From positions 124,001 through 188,000 of the forward strand of contig BDTR01000053.1 of NCBI GenBank assembly GCA_002897775.1: a stretch of 64,000 bases of DNA. Reading direction: 5' to 3'. Every line of letters begins with the position of its first letter. Position 1 is the stretch's first letter. The stretch is from a bacterium BMS3Bbin08 (GTDB lineage Bacteria; Nitrospirota; Thermodesulfovibrionia; UBA6902; BMS3Bbin08). The notes below the pieces were generated by a model that was not told the origin of the DNA, did not search any database, and saw only the letters and a list, made by a program, of their open reading frames with translations. Shown piece by piece: positions 1 to 8,439 of the stretch. A program made the position numbers and the translations under genes.

Positions 1-1289
1 TCAAAACCCGCGCCGTCATCACGGACAAAAAACACCTGTTTGCCGTTTTCTCTCTTGGCGCCGAACTCTATTTTTGCGCTTGAATGTTTTTCCGTGAATT
101 TCCAGGCATTGCCAAGGAGGTTTTCCATTGCCATCTTTAACAGCCTGGCGTCGCCGGTAGCGGTCAGTCCTTCCTGTATAATGAACTCAACCCTGTGTTC
201 AGACCGGGAGTTCCCGAGGTTCGAAGATATTTCACGCGCCATAGCACTAAGATCCACCTCCTCATAATGCATCTCAGCTCGCACAACTCTCGATAATATC
301 AACATGTCATCAATAAGCTGTCCCATACGCTGACTTGCCCTGCACACGCGATTAAGATAATCTTTGCCTTTCTCATCAAGTCTGTCCAGATAGTCTTCCA
401 GGAGCGCCCTGCTGAAGCCGTCAATACTCCTGAGCGGCGCGCGCAGGTCATGTGATACTGAATATGAAAATGCCTCAAGTTCCCTGTTTGCGGCCTTCAG
501 CGCGTTTCCCATCTGCCTGCGTTTAATGTTCTCCTTGACCAGTTCATCGCGCGAAACAGAGACCCGTTTCAACCTTTCCGTCATCTGGTCAAAAGACCTT
601 GAGAGTTGGCCGATCTCATCTTTTGTATCCATGTTGATTCTGTAAGCAAGATTGCCGCTCCCTACAACTTCTGTTCCTTCCCGAAGTTTCCTGAGCGGTT
701 CGGAAATGGTTCTATTTATGAGAAATGAAATTGATGTGATAACCACTGCCAAAACGCTTATAAGAAACCCTGTAAGCATGTTAGACTTTTGCCGGACATT
801 CTCTCTTTCTCTGTGAGTTAATTCATTTAATTTGAAACTATCAGACACCGCCTCTCTTGAGCTCAACATCATCTGGCTTATTAATCTCTCTTGCAGTTCA
901 ATTGTGGTTTTATTTGACAGTCGATCTTGTCCGTTTCTGTAGCCCTCAGTCAGTTGACTGAAGTTATATTTGATGCCTTTAAGATTATTATTAACCCTTT
1001 CCAGAACGGCCAGTTCAGCCGGTTCTTTGAATTCCCCTGATAACAGGGAATTCTGTAACGAGTCATATCTCATTTTCCATTGTTCTTCCGAGCGTTTTTC
1101 ATGATGCAGCAGATAATCATAGGTTAAAATTTCCAGTTCGGTGATCCCCTTGACCAATACAGCGGTCTTTGTTTCTTTCCTGCTTACTTTTTCCATCTGT
1201 GAGTTGGCCCCAATAAAAACCACACCCGTTATGATGACCGCGGCCACTGAAGCGATCGTGTTTATTTTAAGTCTGGTTTTGATACTCAC
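1..1289 (-). CDS. Sensor histidine kinase, HAMP-HisKA-HATPase (cut by left edge)
   Basis: Membrane histidine kinase whose C-terminus lies outside the window. Reading from a GTG at 1287-1289 there is one N-terminal membrane helix (about residues 10-30), an extracytoplasmic helical region of about 135 residues, a second membrane helix, a HAMP linker, then a HisKA domain with the phospho-acceptor in SYSVSHDLRAPLRS and an HATPase domain that is still open at base 1 (motif DDGAGF). The H-box is of the phytochrome-like type. The GTG lies 12 bases after the stop of the upstream binding-protein gene, with GGGATAA as a weak ribosome site, so the two are probably cotranscribed. The ligand may be delivered by that binding protein (inference). 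The start codon is uncertain. Confidence 0.85.
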   Translation of the reverse strand, partial: MSIKTRLKINTIASVAAVIITGVVFIGANSQMEKVSRKETKTAVLVKGITELEILTYDYLLHHEKRSEEQWKMRYDSLQNSLLSGEFKEPAELAVLERVNNNLKGIKYNFSQLTEGYRNGQDRLSNKTTIELQERLISQMMLSSREAVSDSFKLNELTHRERENVRQKSNMLTGFLISVLAVVITSISFLINRTISEPLRKLREGTEVVGSGNLAYRINMDTKDEIGQLSRSFDQMTERLKRVSVSRDELVKENIKRRQMGNALKAANRELEAFSYSVSHDLRAPLRSIDGFSRALLEDYLDRLDEKGKDYLNRVCRASQRMGQLIDDMLILSRVVRAEMHYEEVDLSAMAREISSNLGNSRSEHRVEFIIQEGLTATGDARLLKMAMENLLGNAWKFTEKHSSAKIEFGAKRENGKQVFFVRDDGAGF

Positions 1290-1300
1290 TTGATTTATCC

Positions 1301-2344
1301 CTAATGGATTATGCTAACTGCTTCGGGTCTGACCTCTTCCAGTGCGTCTATATAGATAAAATCAAGATAATTCGGGACCTCTGTTTTATCTGTCAGGTTG
1401 TTTTTTATCGCCCATCGCGCCTCATCCTCCATTGTTATTAACAGGGATTGAGATAGAGAAAGTCTGAATTCATACATATCCCATAGGGTATTTATCTTCC
1501 CGTGGTCCGCATTCAGGTGCTGAGCTATGATGTCCACGGATTCGTCGCGGTTTTCTTTTATGAATTTTTCCGCTTTAGACAAAGCCCTGAGGACCCTTTT
1601 TATCAATTCCGGATTATTCTCTATGAAATCGTTCTTTGAAACCAGATTAAATGTCGCCATATACCCAACATTAGCGGGCAGAAAGACCGCATTGTCGCCT
1701 AATATATTTTGAGCTTTTGATATGTTCGGCTCCCAGGCAAAGATCGAGTCCACGTCACCATTCACGATCGCTCTCACCATTTCCTTTGGTTTAAGATCGT
1801 ACACCTCAATTGCGGAAGGATCCATGCCATTAAAGACAAAAAATACGTCCATGAAAAAATGTGCTGTTGTTCCCCTGGTAGTTGCGATCTTTTTGCCGGT
1901 CAAGTCCTGAGGAGTCTCGATGTTTCTATCTTTTCTGGCAAGGGCCTTTGCGTGCCGGGCAGAATCCACAATAGTCGCAAAGGCAGAGAAATCATCTCGC
2001 ACAAAACTATTAAAAACAATTGGGGTATCAGCCACTGTCCCGATATTGACCTCTTTTTTTAATACAGCGGCCAGGGCATGTTTCCCGGTCGGATAACCCA
2101 TTATCTCCATATCTATGCCTTGCTCAAGAAAATAACCTTTGGCCTTCGCAATATGGACCATAGAAGGGAGCAGGCTCGTAGCGCTCACTCCCAATGTGAC
2201 TTTATCGATCTGCTTCCCGGGCTTTTGACCGCCGAACCGCTCGCAGCCGCCTATTAAGAGAACTGCGACAGCGATCATGCCTGTTATCCAAAGGAAAAAC
2301 TTTCTTCTAACGCTGTTTTCAGTACTAAAGGTTTTCTCCGTCAT
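1301..2344 (-). CDS. NMT1/SsuA-type substrate-binding lipoprotein, no permease nearby
   Basis: A 347-residue periplasmic binding protein. The N-terminus has a charged stretch, a hydrophobic segment (about 20-35) and the lipobox LIGGC, so it should be lipid-anchored. The body resembles the SsuA/TauA/ThiY (NMT1/THI5) family: VTLGVSATSLLPSM, a YFLEQGIDME strand-helix and the hinge segment DLTGKKIATTRGTTAH. An upstream in-frame start exists, but the ATG at 2342-2344 overlaps the stop of the preceding regulator as ATGA and begins a proper signal peptide, so it is preferred. No ABC permease or ATPase is adjacent. The downstream gene is a membrane histidine kinase, suggesting that this protein acts as a sensor accessory rather than in uptake (inference). 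The ligand is unknown. Confidence 0.82.
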   Translation of the reverse strand: MTEKTFSTENSVRRKFFLWITGMIAVAVLLIGGCERFGGQKPGKQIDKVTLGVSATSLLPSMVHIAKAKGYFLEQGIDMEIMGYPTGKHALAAVLKKEVNIGTVADTPIVFNSFVRDDFSAFATIVDSARHAKALARKDRNIETPQDLTGKKIATTRGTTAHFFMDVFFVFNGMDPSAIEVYDLKPKEMVRAIVNGDVDSIFAWEPNISKAQNILGDNAVFLPANVGYMATFNLVSKNDFIENNPELIKRVLRALSKAEKFIKENRDESVDIIAQHLNADHGKINTLWDMYEFRLSLSQSLLITMEDEARWAIKNNLTDKTEVPNYLDFIYIDALEEVRPEAVSIIH

Positions 2345-2799
2345 GCTATCCCGCCTCCCAGATACCAGTTCACTTTTTCCGTGTACAGCAGTGACCGCGA
2401 AAGCTCGTCCTCTATATTCCTGACCTGAAACCATATATTGATCCGCTGGTTAACGTCCTCCAGGTCAAAAGGCTTTTTAATGACATCGATCGCGCCTGAA
2501 CTGAATGACTTTTCCATATTCTCCGGAGAACCGTAACCTGTTATCATCATTATTCCTGTCTTTGACGAGGGCTTCAGCGCCTGGCTTAATTTCTGGCAGG
2601 TCTTAATACCGTTCATTCCCGGCATCTTTATATCCAGAAGGACCACATCAGGTGTTTTCTTCTCGACATAAGAAATAGCGCTCTGTCCGTCAGGCAGATC
2701 CACTGTCTTATATCCCTTTTTCTCCAGATAGGTGCACAGGATATCCCTGATTACATCCTCATCGTCCACGACCATAACAGTCTTTGGTTTCGTTGCCAT
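2341..2799 (-). CDS. Single-domain response regulator with C-terminal helical extension (array copy 1)
   Basis: A 152-residue receiver protein without a DNA-binding domain. It has the acidic pair in VMVVDDEDVI, phospho-acceptor Asp in VVLLDIKMPG, Thr in MMITGYGS and Lys in VIKKPFDLED. The last 25 or so residues (IWFQVRNIEDELSRSLLYTE) form a predicted helix shared by five regulators between 2341 and 5876. The ribosome site GGGGG lies five bases before the ATG. The gene overlaps the next (binding-protein) gene by ATGA. The output partner is unknown; CheY-like phosphotransfer or protein binding through the tail is possible. Confidence 0.88.
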   Translation of the reverse strand: MATKPKTVMVVDDEDVIRDILCTYLEKKGYKTVDLPDGQSAISYVEKKTPDVVLLDIKMPGMNGIKTCQKLSQALKPSSKTGIMMITGYGSPENMEKSFSSGAIDVIKKPFDLEDVNQRINIWFQVRNIEDELSRSLLYTEKVNWYLGGGIA

Positions 2800-2820
2800 A
2801 TGGACCCCCTTTAAGTTTTA

Positions 2821-2926
2821 CCCCGTTAGAAATTACTGTGGCTCGAAGCGAGTCGGAGTTTAGTCGGCCTGCCTGCCGGCAGGCCTTCCCGTTAGAAGCT
2901 TGTACGCCTACGGTCTTCTAACGGGG
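2821..2926. repeat. CCCCGTTAGAA hairpin element, long copy
   Basis: A 106 bp imperfect palindrome in the gap between two regulator genes. The 11 bp ends CCCCGTTAGAA (2821-2831) and TTCTAACGGGG (2916-2926) are exact inverted repeats. The interior contains a second palindrome around CCTGCCTGCCGGCAGGC. The flanks read TTTA on both sides, a possible 4 bp target duplication. It belongs to the family recurring at 10374, 13135, 15221, 18435, 19721, 25204, 30334, 30408, 42300, 53394 and 55190. Confidence 0.8.
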
Positions 2927-3002
2927 TTTACTTATTGGCCCGGGAATCAGGTCTGTTCCCGCGCCGGAAACATAAGTGGAACGATCGGATGGACCGATAC
3001 CT

Positions 3003-3458
3003 TCACGCCGGACATCCCTTCGTAAGCCATCTTACTTTTGCCGAATATACAAGTGACCGCACCATCCTGCTTTCGATATTTCTTACTTCGAACCAGGTAT
3101 TGATCCGCCTGTGAACGTCCTCCAGCTCAAAAGGCTTTCTCACAAAATCTATAGCTCCTGAACTGTACGCGTTTTCCAAATTCCCCTTTGAATCATGGCC
3201 GGTTATCATGATTATCCCTGTTCCCGGAGAGGACGGCAGTACCTGTTTTAGTCTTGAGCACGTCTCAATACCGTTCATTCCCGGCATCTTTATATCAAGA
3301 AGAACTACATCCGGCTTTTTCTTCTCGGCATAGGAAATAGCGCTCTGTCCGTTTGACCGCGCCACTGTTTTATATCCCTTAAGCTCCAGAAAAAAACATA
3401 GAACATCTCTGACCGCAGCTTCATCGTCCACTACCATGATCAGCTTTGGTCCCGGCAT
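3003..3458 (-). CDS. Single-domain response regulator (array copy 2)
   Basis: A 151-residue receiver with the same layout as its neighbours: Asp pair in MVVDDEAAVR, phospho-acceptor in LLDIKMPGMNG, Lys in VRKPFELEDV and the C-terminal extension TWFEVRNIESRMVRSLVYS. A strong ribosome site GAGGGGTGAG precedes the ATG. A central block (3142-3353) is almost base-identical to the next copy at 3644-3855, indicating a recent duplication or gene conversion. Role inferred as a phosphotransfer or adaptor regulator; no effector domain is present. Confidence 0.88.
   Translation of the reverse strand: MPGPKLIMVVDDEAAVRDVLCFFLELKGYKTVARSNGQSAISYAEKKKPDVVLLDIKMPGMNGIETCSRLKQVLPSSPGTGIIMITGHDSKGNLENAYSSGAIDFVRKPFELEDVHRRINTWFEVRNIESRMVRSLVYSAKVRWLTKGCPA
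3142..3353. repeat. 212 bp direct repeat, copy A (pair 3644-3855)
   Basis: By direct reading, this block matches 3644-3855 at every base except one (g versus a, near 3164). Both lie in the receiver core of adjacent regulator genes, while their 5' and 3' parts have diverged. That pattern fits gene conversion better than simple tandem duplication. Confidence 0.9.
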
Positions 3459-3510
3459 ATTGTCTCACCCCTCATTAATTTTTTCATTCCAGGTCCATAC
3501 TGCCTTCAGC

Positions 3511-3969
3511 TTATGAGCGCTCTCCTTTTCTCATCACTTTTTCCGAGTATTTCGTTAGACGCGACAGTTCATCTTCAATATTTCTTACTTCGTACCAGAT
3601 CCTGATCCGCTGGTTGACGTCCTCCAGGTCAAAGGGCTTTTTAACAAAATCTATAGCTCCTGAACTATACGCGTTTTCCAAATTCCCCTTTGAATCATGG
3701 CCGGTTATCATGATTATCCCTGTTCCCGGAGAGGACGGCAGTACCTGTTTTAGTCTTGAGCACGTCTCAATACCGTTCATTCCCGGCATCTTTATATCAA
3801 GAAGAACTACATCCGGCTTTTTCTTCTCGGCATAGGAAATAGCGCTCTGTCCGTTCGACTTTGCCACTGTTTTATATCCTTTAAGCTCCAGAAAAGAACA
3901 TAAAACATCCCTGACAACCGCTTCGTCATCTACTATCATGATCATTTTTGTTTTAGACACTGTATCCAT
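3511..3969 (-). CDS. Single-domain response regulator (array copy 3)
   Basis: A 152-residue receiver: Asp pair in MIVDDEAVVR, phospho-acceptor Asp in LLDIKMPGMNG, Lys in VKKPFDLEDV, and the extension IWYEVRNIEDELSRLTKYSE. The core is nearly identical to copy 2. The ribosome site AAAGGAGG directly touches the ATG at 3967-3969. Translation may really start at the GTG three codons later, which gives a normal 9-base spacing. Confidence 0.87.
   Translation of the reverse strand: MDTVSKTKMIMIVDDEAVVRDVLCSFLELKGYKTVAKSNGQSAISYAEKKKPDVVLLDIKMPGMNGIETCSRLKQVLPSSPGTGIIMITGHDSKGNLENAYSSGAIDFVKKPFDLEDVNQRIRIWYEVRNIEDELSRLTKYSEKVMRKGERS
3644..3855. repeat. 212 bp direct repeat, copy B (pair 3142-3353)
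   Basis: Partner of the block at 3142-3353, offset 502 bp in the same orientation, with one mismatch seen by eye. It covers receiver residues from just before the phospho-acceptor region to the conserved Lys region. Confidence 0.9.
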
Positions 3970-4021
3970 CCTCCTTTCTGCTCATATATCTCTATTGCCA
4001 TGGATTATGTGACCTTAAGCC

Positions 4022-4471
4022 TCATGTCCTGAATATTTCCATTACTCTTTCCCGGTATACCAGCCGGCGCGCAAACTCGTCATAGAAAACGCTTCTCAGT
4101 TCAAACCATATATTTACCCGCTTATTGATAGCTTCCAGGTCAAATGGTTTTTTAATAACATCAATGGCGCCGCAAACAAATGACTTTTCCACATTCTCCG
4201 GAGAGCCATAGCCGGTAATAATGATTATCCCGGTTTCCGGAGACGACGGCAGGGTCTTTTTGAACATGTTGCAGGTTTTGATCCCGTCCATTCCGGGCAT
4301 TTTTATATCCAGAAAAACCAGATCCGGCATATTCTCCTTTGCACAGGAAATAGCGCTCAGTCCATCAGACCGCGACACGGTTCTATAACCATGAAGCTCC
4401 AGAAAAGAACATAAAACCTCTCTGACAACCGCTTCATCGTCTACGACCATTATAAGTTTTTGCTCCGGCAT
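4022..4471 (-). CDS. Single-domain response regulator (array copy 4)
   Basis: Receiver of 149 residues when started at the ATG of MPEQKLIMVVDDE. An in-frame extension up to 4615 has low-complexity, Arg-rich sequence unlike the family and is not favoured. Key residues are Asp in LVFLDIKMPGMDG, Thr in IIITGYGS and Lys in VIKKPFDLEA. The C-terminal extension IWFELRSVFYDEFARRLVY matches the array. It follows the FecR-like gene in the same direction, with about 146 bases between that gene's stop and this start; the gap shows no other gene. Confidence 0.82.
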   Translation of the reverse strand: MPEQKLIMVVDDEAVVREVLCSFLELHGYRTVSRSDGLSAISCAKENMPDLVFLDIKMPGMDGIKTCNMFKKTLPSSPETGIIIITGYGSPENVEKSFVCGAIDVIKKPFDLEAINKRVNIWFELRSVFYDEFARRLVYRERVMEIFRT

Positions 4472-4617
4472 ACGCAGCAGACCTGATCCGGGTCTTTTGT
4501 TCACAAAATCACACCTCCCCCCGCGTCCACCGTCACTGTCCGTCTCCCTTCGTGTATCTTGCAACATTCTTATATTCAAGCTCTTTTCACCGCGAGATCT
4601 CTGTTGCCGCCGCATCT

Positions 4618-5388
4618 TTAAGGGAACAACGGCCAGAACCTGTAATACCTTTTTCTCCTGAACTCATCCGGTCCCTCATCTTCATCGGGCGCGTCAACCT
4701 CAGGGGTCATATTGGTAAACGTCTGGATCCCGGCAGGAACGCATCCCGTCATATGGAATGTCTCTCCTTCAGACAATTTTTTTCTTACACTGCCGTCGAC
4801 AGACGAAACTTCAATAGACCCGTCTGCTGACTTAACATTTACCTCACCTGTCGCATCATCAATGCTTATCTCCGCTGCCATGTGCTCCGGAATTAAAGCC
4901 CTGACACAGACCGTATCAGTCCTGATCGCGCCCTTTATACTCCTGACCTCTGCTATCCCTGTCATATTGTCTGATCTGACCTGAACACTCTGAGCTTTCC
5001 CCACCGTTATTGTCGTATTTCCAGCGATCACCTCTAGCCCGCCCGCTGACACACTGTATTCCGCCATCCCTGTTTCAGTATCCACCATAACCGTAATTCT
5101 GTCGCCGGCCTCAACAGCTGTTACCATATCGCGGGCAATAACCTGAACAACCCCCTCTGCCGGCGCAACTTCCATACTTCCAGCCAGGATCTCCACTGTT
5201 GATCCTGAAGAAATTTCCGGCAAAGGCCTGTCTTTTTTAATATCGACCGTCAGGACCATTCCATCAGGTTTTGTTATTTTGACGGTACAGGTGTGGTCAT
5301 TGATAACAGCCACTGCGTTCGCTGTCTGAAAAAACGCGGCAAAGGCAAGATATAAGGTCAGCCACGCCTTTGATATTCCCGGTCTCAT
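4618..5388 (-). CDS. Exported FecR-like beta-repeat protein
   Basis: A 256-residue protein with a signal peptide (LTLYLAFAAFFQTANA) followed by an almost all-beta body of alternating hydrophobic, Val/Thr-rich segments. Two segments resemble FecR-type repeats: GSMEVAPAEGVVQVIARD and GGLEVIAGNTTITVG. The C-terminus is acidic (DAPDEDEGPDEF) and then basic-aromatic (RRKRYYRFWPLFP). Its ATG overlaps the stop of regulator copy 5 (ATGA), so they are translationally coupled. It may be a periplasmic or envelope sensor or scaffold tied to the regulator array (inference). The family assignment is tentative and no enzyme motif was seen. Confidence 0.6.
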   Translation of the reverse strand: MRPGISKAWLTLYLAFAAFFQTANAVAVINDHTCTVKITKPDGMVLTVDIKKDRPLPEISSGSTVEILAGSMEVAPAEGVVQVIARDMVTAVEAGDRITVMVDTETGMAEYSVSAGGLEVIAGNTTITVGKAQSVQVRSDNMTGIAEVRSIKGAIRTDTVCVRALIPEHMAAEISIDDATGEVNVKSADGSIEVSSVDGSVRKKLSEGETFHMTGCVPAGIQTFTNMTPEVDAPDEDEGPDEFRRKRYYRFWPLFP

Positions 5389-5876
5389 TTTACCAGTCCC
5401 AATTTCAAATGCCGGTCCAGTTTTTCCGAGTACTTCCTCGCGCGTATTGCCTTACTCTTGATATCTCTTACCTCAAACCATATATTTATCCGCCCGCTGA
5501 TATCCTTCAGATCAAAAGGCTTACTTATGACGTCTATGGCCCCGGAAGCGTGCAAACTTTCAAGGTCCATTCCTGGATCATAGCCGGTTATCATGATTAT
5601 CCCCGTGCCCGGAGAGGACCGCAGTACGCGCTTCAGCCTGCGACAGGTCTTAATGCCGTCCAGGCCGGGCATTTTCATATCCAGGAAGATCACATCAGGC
5701 TTCTGTTTCCCGGCCATAGAGATAGCGCTATGGCCATCTTTCAGGGCCACTGTCTTATATCCCTTTCTTTCCAGGAACATACATAAAACATCCCTGACAA
5801 CTCTTTCATCATCCACGACCATAACGGTCTGTGACGTAGATCGCTCAGGCAGTTCTGTAAGTTTTTTATTTGTCAT
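5385..5876 (-). CDS. Single-domain response regulator (array copy 5, most upstream)
   Basis: First gene of the regulator array in transcription order, 163 residues from the ATG of MTNKKLTEL; an ATG at 5927 is an alternative. Asp pair in VMVVDDERVV, phospho-acceptor in IFLDMKMPGLDG, Lys in VISKPFDLKD, and the extension IWFEVRDIKSKAIRARKYSE. It overlaps the downstream exported-protein gene by ATGA. It is the most diverged of the five copies. Confidence 0.83.
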   Translation of the reverse strand: MTNKKLTELPERSTSQTVMVVDDERVVRDVLCMFLERKGYKTVALKDGHSAISMAGKQKPDVIFLDMKMPGLDGIKTCRRLKRVLRSSPGTGIIMITGYDPGMDLESLHASGAIDVISKPFDLKDISGRINIWFEVRDIKSKAIRARKYSEKLDRHLKLGLVK

Positions 5877-6048
5877 ACCGCAGGCAAAGCTCCGCCCTCT
5901 GGAGTAGGAAAACAGAGAAATGTTCACTCAACCGGCACTGACAACAACAGCCGGACCTTTAAGCTCCCGACCGGTCAAAGTCTGATCTCAATAATATCCA
6001 AATAAGTTCCTGTCAGCCCGGAACAAATAAATTTTTTAATGACTACCG

Positions 6049-6453
6049 CTATATTTCTACGGATTCTTTTTTTTCGTTCAGTACGCTTTTTATGCAGCCG
6101 GCCAGTTTCCCGGTATCAACAGGTTTGGCTATAAAACTGCGCCCCCCTATCTTTTTGATCGCTTCAATACCGACCTCTTCCCTGGTAACCACGGCTGTCA
6201 GAAAAATAACAGGTATGTGTTTTGTCCTCTGATCATGGAACAGGATCTCAGCGATCTCCGGACCGGACATCTGGGGCATATTAATGTCCAGCAGGATCAG
6301 GTCAGGGTTCTTCTCCCTGGCCAGGTTGATCCCTTCCCTGCCCTGACTGGCGGTCATGACCTCAAACTCTCCTGTCTGCTCCAGGTTCCTTCCCATAAAA
6401 AAACAGAAATCCTTCTCATCATCGATTAGGAGTATTCTTTTCCTGTCTGACAT
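6049..6453 (-). CDS. Receiver-domain protein (CheY-like)
   Basis: A 134-residue lone receiver: MSDRKRILLIDDEKDF, phospho-acceptor Asp in LILLDINMPQMSG, Thr in VIFLTAVVT, Lys in FIAKPVDTGK. It lacks the C-terminal extension of the five-gene array. The ribosome site AAGGAGAAAA precedes the ATG. Its start overlaps the 3' end of the upstream hybrid kinase by 28 bases, implying translational coupling, so it is the likely phosphotransfer partner of that kinase. Confidence 0.9.
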   Translation of the reverse strand: MSDRKRILLIDDEKDFCFFMGRNLEQTGEFEVMTASQGREGINLAREKNPDLILLDINMPQMSGPEIAEILFHDQRTKHIPVIFLTAVVTREEVGIEAIKKIGGRSFIAKPVDTGKLAGCIKSVLNEKKESVEI

Positions 6454-8132
6454 GTCATTTTCTCCTTTGACTGCGCCGTTGCTTTGGCCGCCGGCAGTTT
6501 CATTATGAATGTTGTTCCTTTACCCGCTTCACTCTTAACGTCTATGATCCCCTTATGACGGTCGAGTATGGTACGTACAATGCTCAGGCCCAGTCCCGTC
6601 CCTTTCCCGGGTTCTTTTGTGGTAAAAAACGGATCAAACACTTTTGATAATATGTCCCGCGGGATCCCGCTGCCTGTATCCTCTATCTCTATGGCTACGC
6701 GCTTATCCTGATCTTTGCCTGCCTGGTCCGGATATATCCTTAATGTAAGACGTCCCCCGGCAGACATTGCGTCCATCGCGTTCGAGCAGAGATTAAAAAA
6801 TACCTGCCGCAGCATTGCCGGGTCCGCCATCACACCGATCAGTTCGCTGAAATATTCTCTGGTTATTGTCACGTTCTTCAGTTTTGCCTGATCTTTGATC
6901 ATGGACAACACCTCATCCATCAGTTCACAGATATTTATCATGTCCAGGTCAAGCTTGGACACCCTTGAGAATTTCAGAAAATCGATAATAATATTGTTTG
7001 CCCTGTTCACAGAATTTATTATCCTGTCCATGGATCCGCTGATCAGATCATCTTTATAGGTCATGTTGTTTCTAAGAAACTCGACCCCTCCCAGGATGAT
7101 CGCAAGGGGGTTCCTGATCTCATGGGCTATATCAAATAACAGCCGGCCCACGGCCGCCATTTTTTCGATCTGAATAAGCTGGTTCTGTGTCTCATTTAAT
7201 TCCCTTATAGTATTCTTGAGGTCTGTTATCTTGTTCTGCAGCTGACTGTACAGCCTGTAATTTTCCACAACAGCGCCGGCCTGGCCCGCGAGAAGAGACA
7301 GCAGGATCTGTTCTCTTTTGTTAAAACTTTCTCCGGAGACCTTGTCGGTTATGTTGATCACGCCAAGAGCGTTCTTTTCCAGGTGCTTGATCATCAGACG
7401 AAGAGATATGAATGACTTGGTTTTATATTCCGACCTGCTTTTCCGCCTGACCCTCCTGTCCTGCTCGATATCAACGACCATCAGCGGCTTCCCGTTCTTT
7501 AAGACTTTGCCGCAGATACTTTGATCAAGTTTTATCCTGGTGTTTTTCACAACTTCGTCGCTCAATCCGCGCGCTACTTTTATGGTTAATTCCTCGGTCT
7601 TCTCGTCAAGAAGCATAATAGAGCCTCTCCGTGCCTTGACCAGTTTCAGGGCAGAGTCCAGGATCTGCTCCAGAATGGAATCAAAGTCCGGGGCAGTGGC
7701 AATTGCCTTGCTGACCTCCAGAAGCGTCATTAGTTCGCTCAGTTCAACATAATTGACGTTAACCTTCTGGTTATCCAGGCACCTGTCCACTGTGGCCAGC
7801 ATCTCGCTCATATCAAAAGGCTTACACAAATAATCAGAAGCCCCTGTCTTTATCGCCTCTACAGCCGTGCTTATCGATGGATAGCCGGTAAGTACTATCG
7901 CCTCTGTGTAGGGATTCACTTTCTTTACCTCTTTTACGACGTCCACACCGCCAACTTTAGGCATTCTCAGATCTGTGATCAGAAGATTAAAAAAATTACT
8001 TTTTATCTTTTCGATCGCGATCTTCCCATCCTCAGCGGTCTCAACGTCATATTTTTTTGCCTCCAGGGTCTGCTTTAAAAGCTGCCGCACGGTTTGCTCA
8101 TCATCAATGACCAGGATCTTTGGCTTATCCAT
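6426..8132 (-). CDS. Cytoplasmic hybrid kinase REC-GAF-HisKA-HATPase
   Basis: A 568-residue soluble kinase. The order is receiver (about 5-118, Asp in LLITDLRMPK, Lys in LCKPFDMS), GAF domain (about 145-300), coiled-coil linker, HisKA (LLFDIAHEIRNPLA) and HATPase ending with GKGTGLGLSIV. There is no membrane segment, so the signal comes through the N-terminal receiver or the GAF pocket. Start taken at the ATG of MDKPKILVIDDE; a GTG four codons upstream is possible. It is the first gene of an operon with the overlapping receiver at 6049. A strong sigma70-like promoter lies 175-203 bases upstream. Confidence 0.9.
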   Translation of the reverse strand: MDKPKILVIDDEQTVRQLLKQTLEAKKYDVETAEDGKIAIEKIKSNFFNLLITDLRMPKVGGVDVVKEVKKVNPYTEAIVLTGYPSISTAVEAIKTGASDYLCKPFDMSEMLATVDRCLDNQKVNVNYVELSELMTLLEVSKAIATAPDFDSILEQILDSALKLVKARRGSIMLLDEKTEELTIKVARGLSDEVVKNTRIKLDQSICGKVLKNGKPLMVVDIEQDRRVRRKSRSEYKTKSFISLRLMIKHLEKNALGVINITDKVSGESFNKREQILLSLLAGQAGAVVENYRLYSQLQNKITDLKNTIRELNETQNQLIQIEKMAAVGRLLFDIAHEIRNPLAIILGGVEFLRNNMTYKDDLISGSMDRIINSVNRANNIIIDFLKFSRVSKLDLDMINICELMDEVLSMIKDQAKLKNVTITREYFSELIGVMADPAMLRQVFFNLCSNAMDAMSAGGRLTLRIYPDQAGKDQDKRVAIEIEDTGSGIPRDILSKVFDPFFTTKEPGKGTGLGLSIVRTILDRHKGIIDVKSEAGKGTTFIMKLPAAKATAQSKEKMTCQTGKEYS

Positions 8133-8144
8133 TTGAGTTATCAC

Positions 8145-8439
8145 GGCAGTTCAGACAATAGGTTCCTCTGAGTTCTGACTTTGTGATCTGCTGTCAAGTT
8201 CTCCGTAATGGTTATGGCAAGCTTCAAGTAACAAAATGAAAAGGACAGATATTATAGCCAGGCGGTAAAATATCTCCCGACTAAATAAATGATATTATTT
8301 AATATAATATTATCGGATATTTTAATGCTTGTCAAGTAAATTATGCTATCAGATAATATTATATATTATAAGATTTTATCGCTTTTTGGTGTGAAAATGT
8401 AGGAAAAAATACGGGCAGGAAACAAATAAACGCGTTTAA
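8145..8439. other. Leader and promoter region without a gene
   Basis: A 295-base intergenic stretch between the small ORF and the hybrid kinase. It holds the promoter at 8307-8335, an AT-rich palindromic zone (8290-8372) and about 150 bases of kinase leader in which no clear structure or ORF was seen. Confidence 0.6.
8307..8335 (-). promoter_or_regulatory. Sigma70-type promoter for the hybrid kinase operon
   Basis: On the minus strand TTGACA (8330-8335) and TAATAT (8307-8312) are separated by exactly 17 bases. The -10 is embedded in AT-rich palindromic sequence (8290-8313), and a further AT palindrome lies at 8352-8371. Very similar AT palindromes overlap the -10 regions at 33468 and 34439, suggesting a shared regulator. 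Confidence 0.75.

Noticed and set aside
4472..4615. N-terminal extension of regulator copy 4
   Set aside because: Low-complexity Arg/Gly-rich sequence absent from the four paralogues; the receiver starts properly at 4471.
3003..5927. Assembly artefact as the cause of the near-identical 212 bp blocks
   Set aside because: The flanking sequences of the two copies differ throughout and each gene is intact, so true duplication or conversion is more likely; long reads would settle it.
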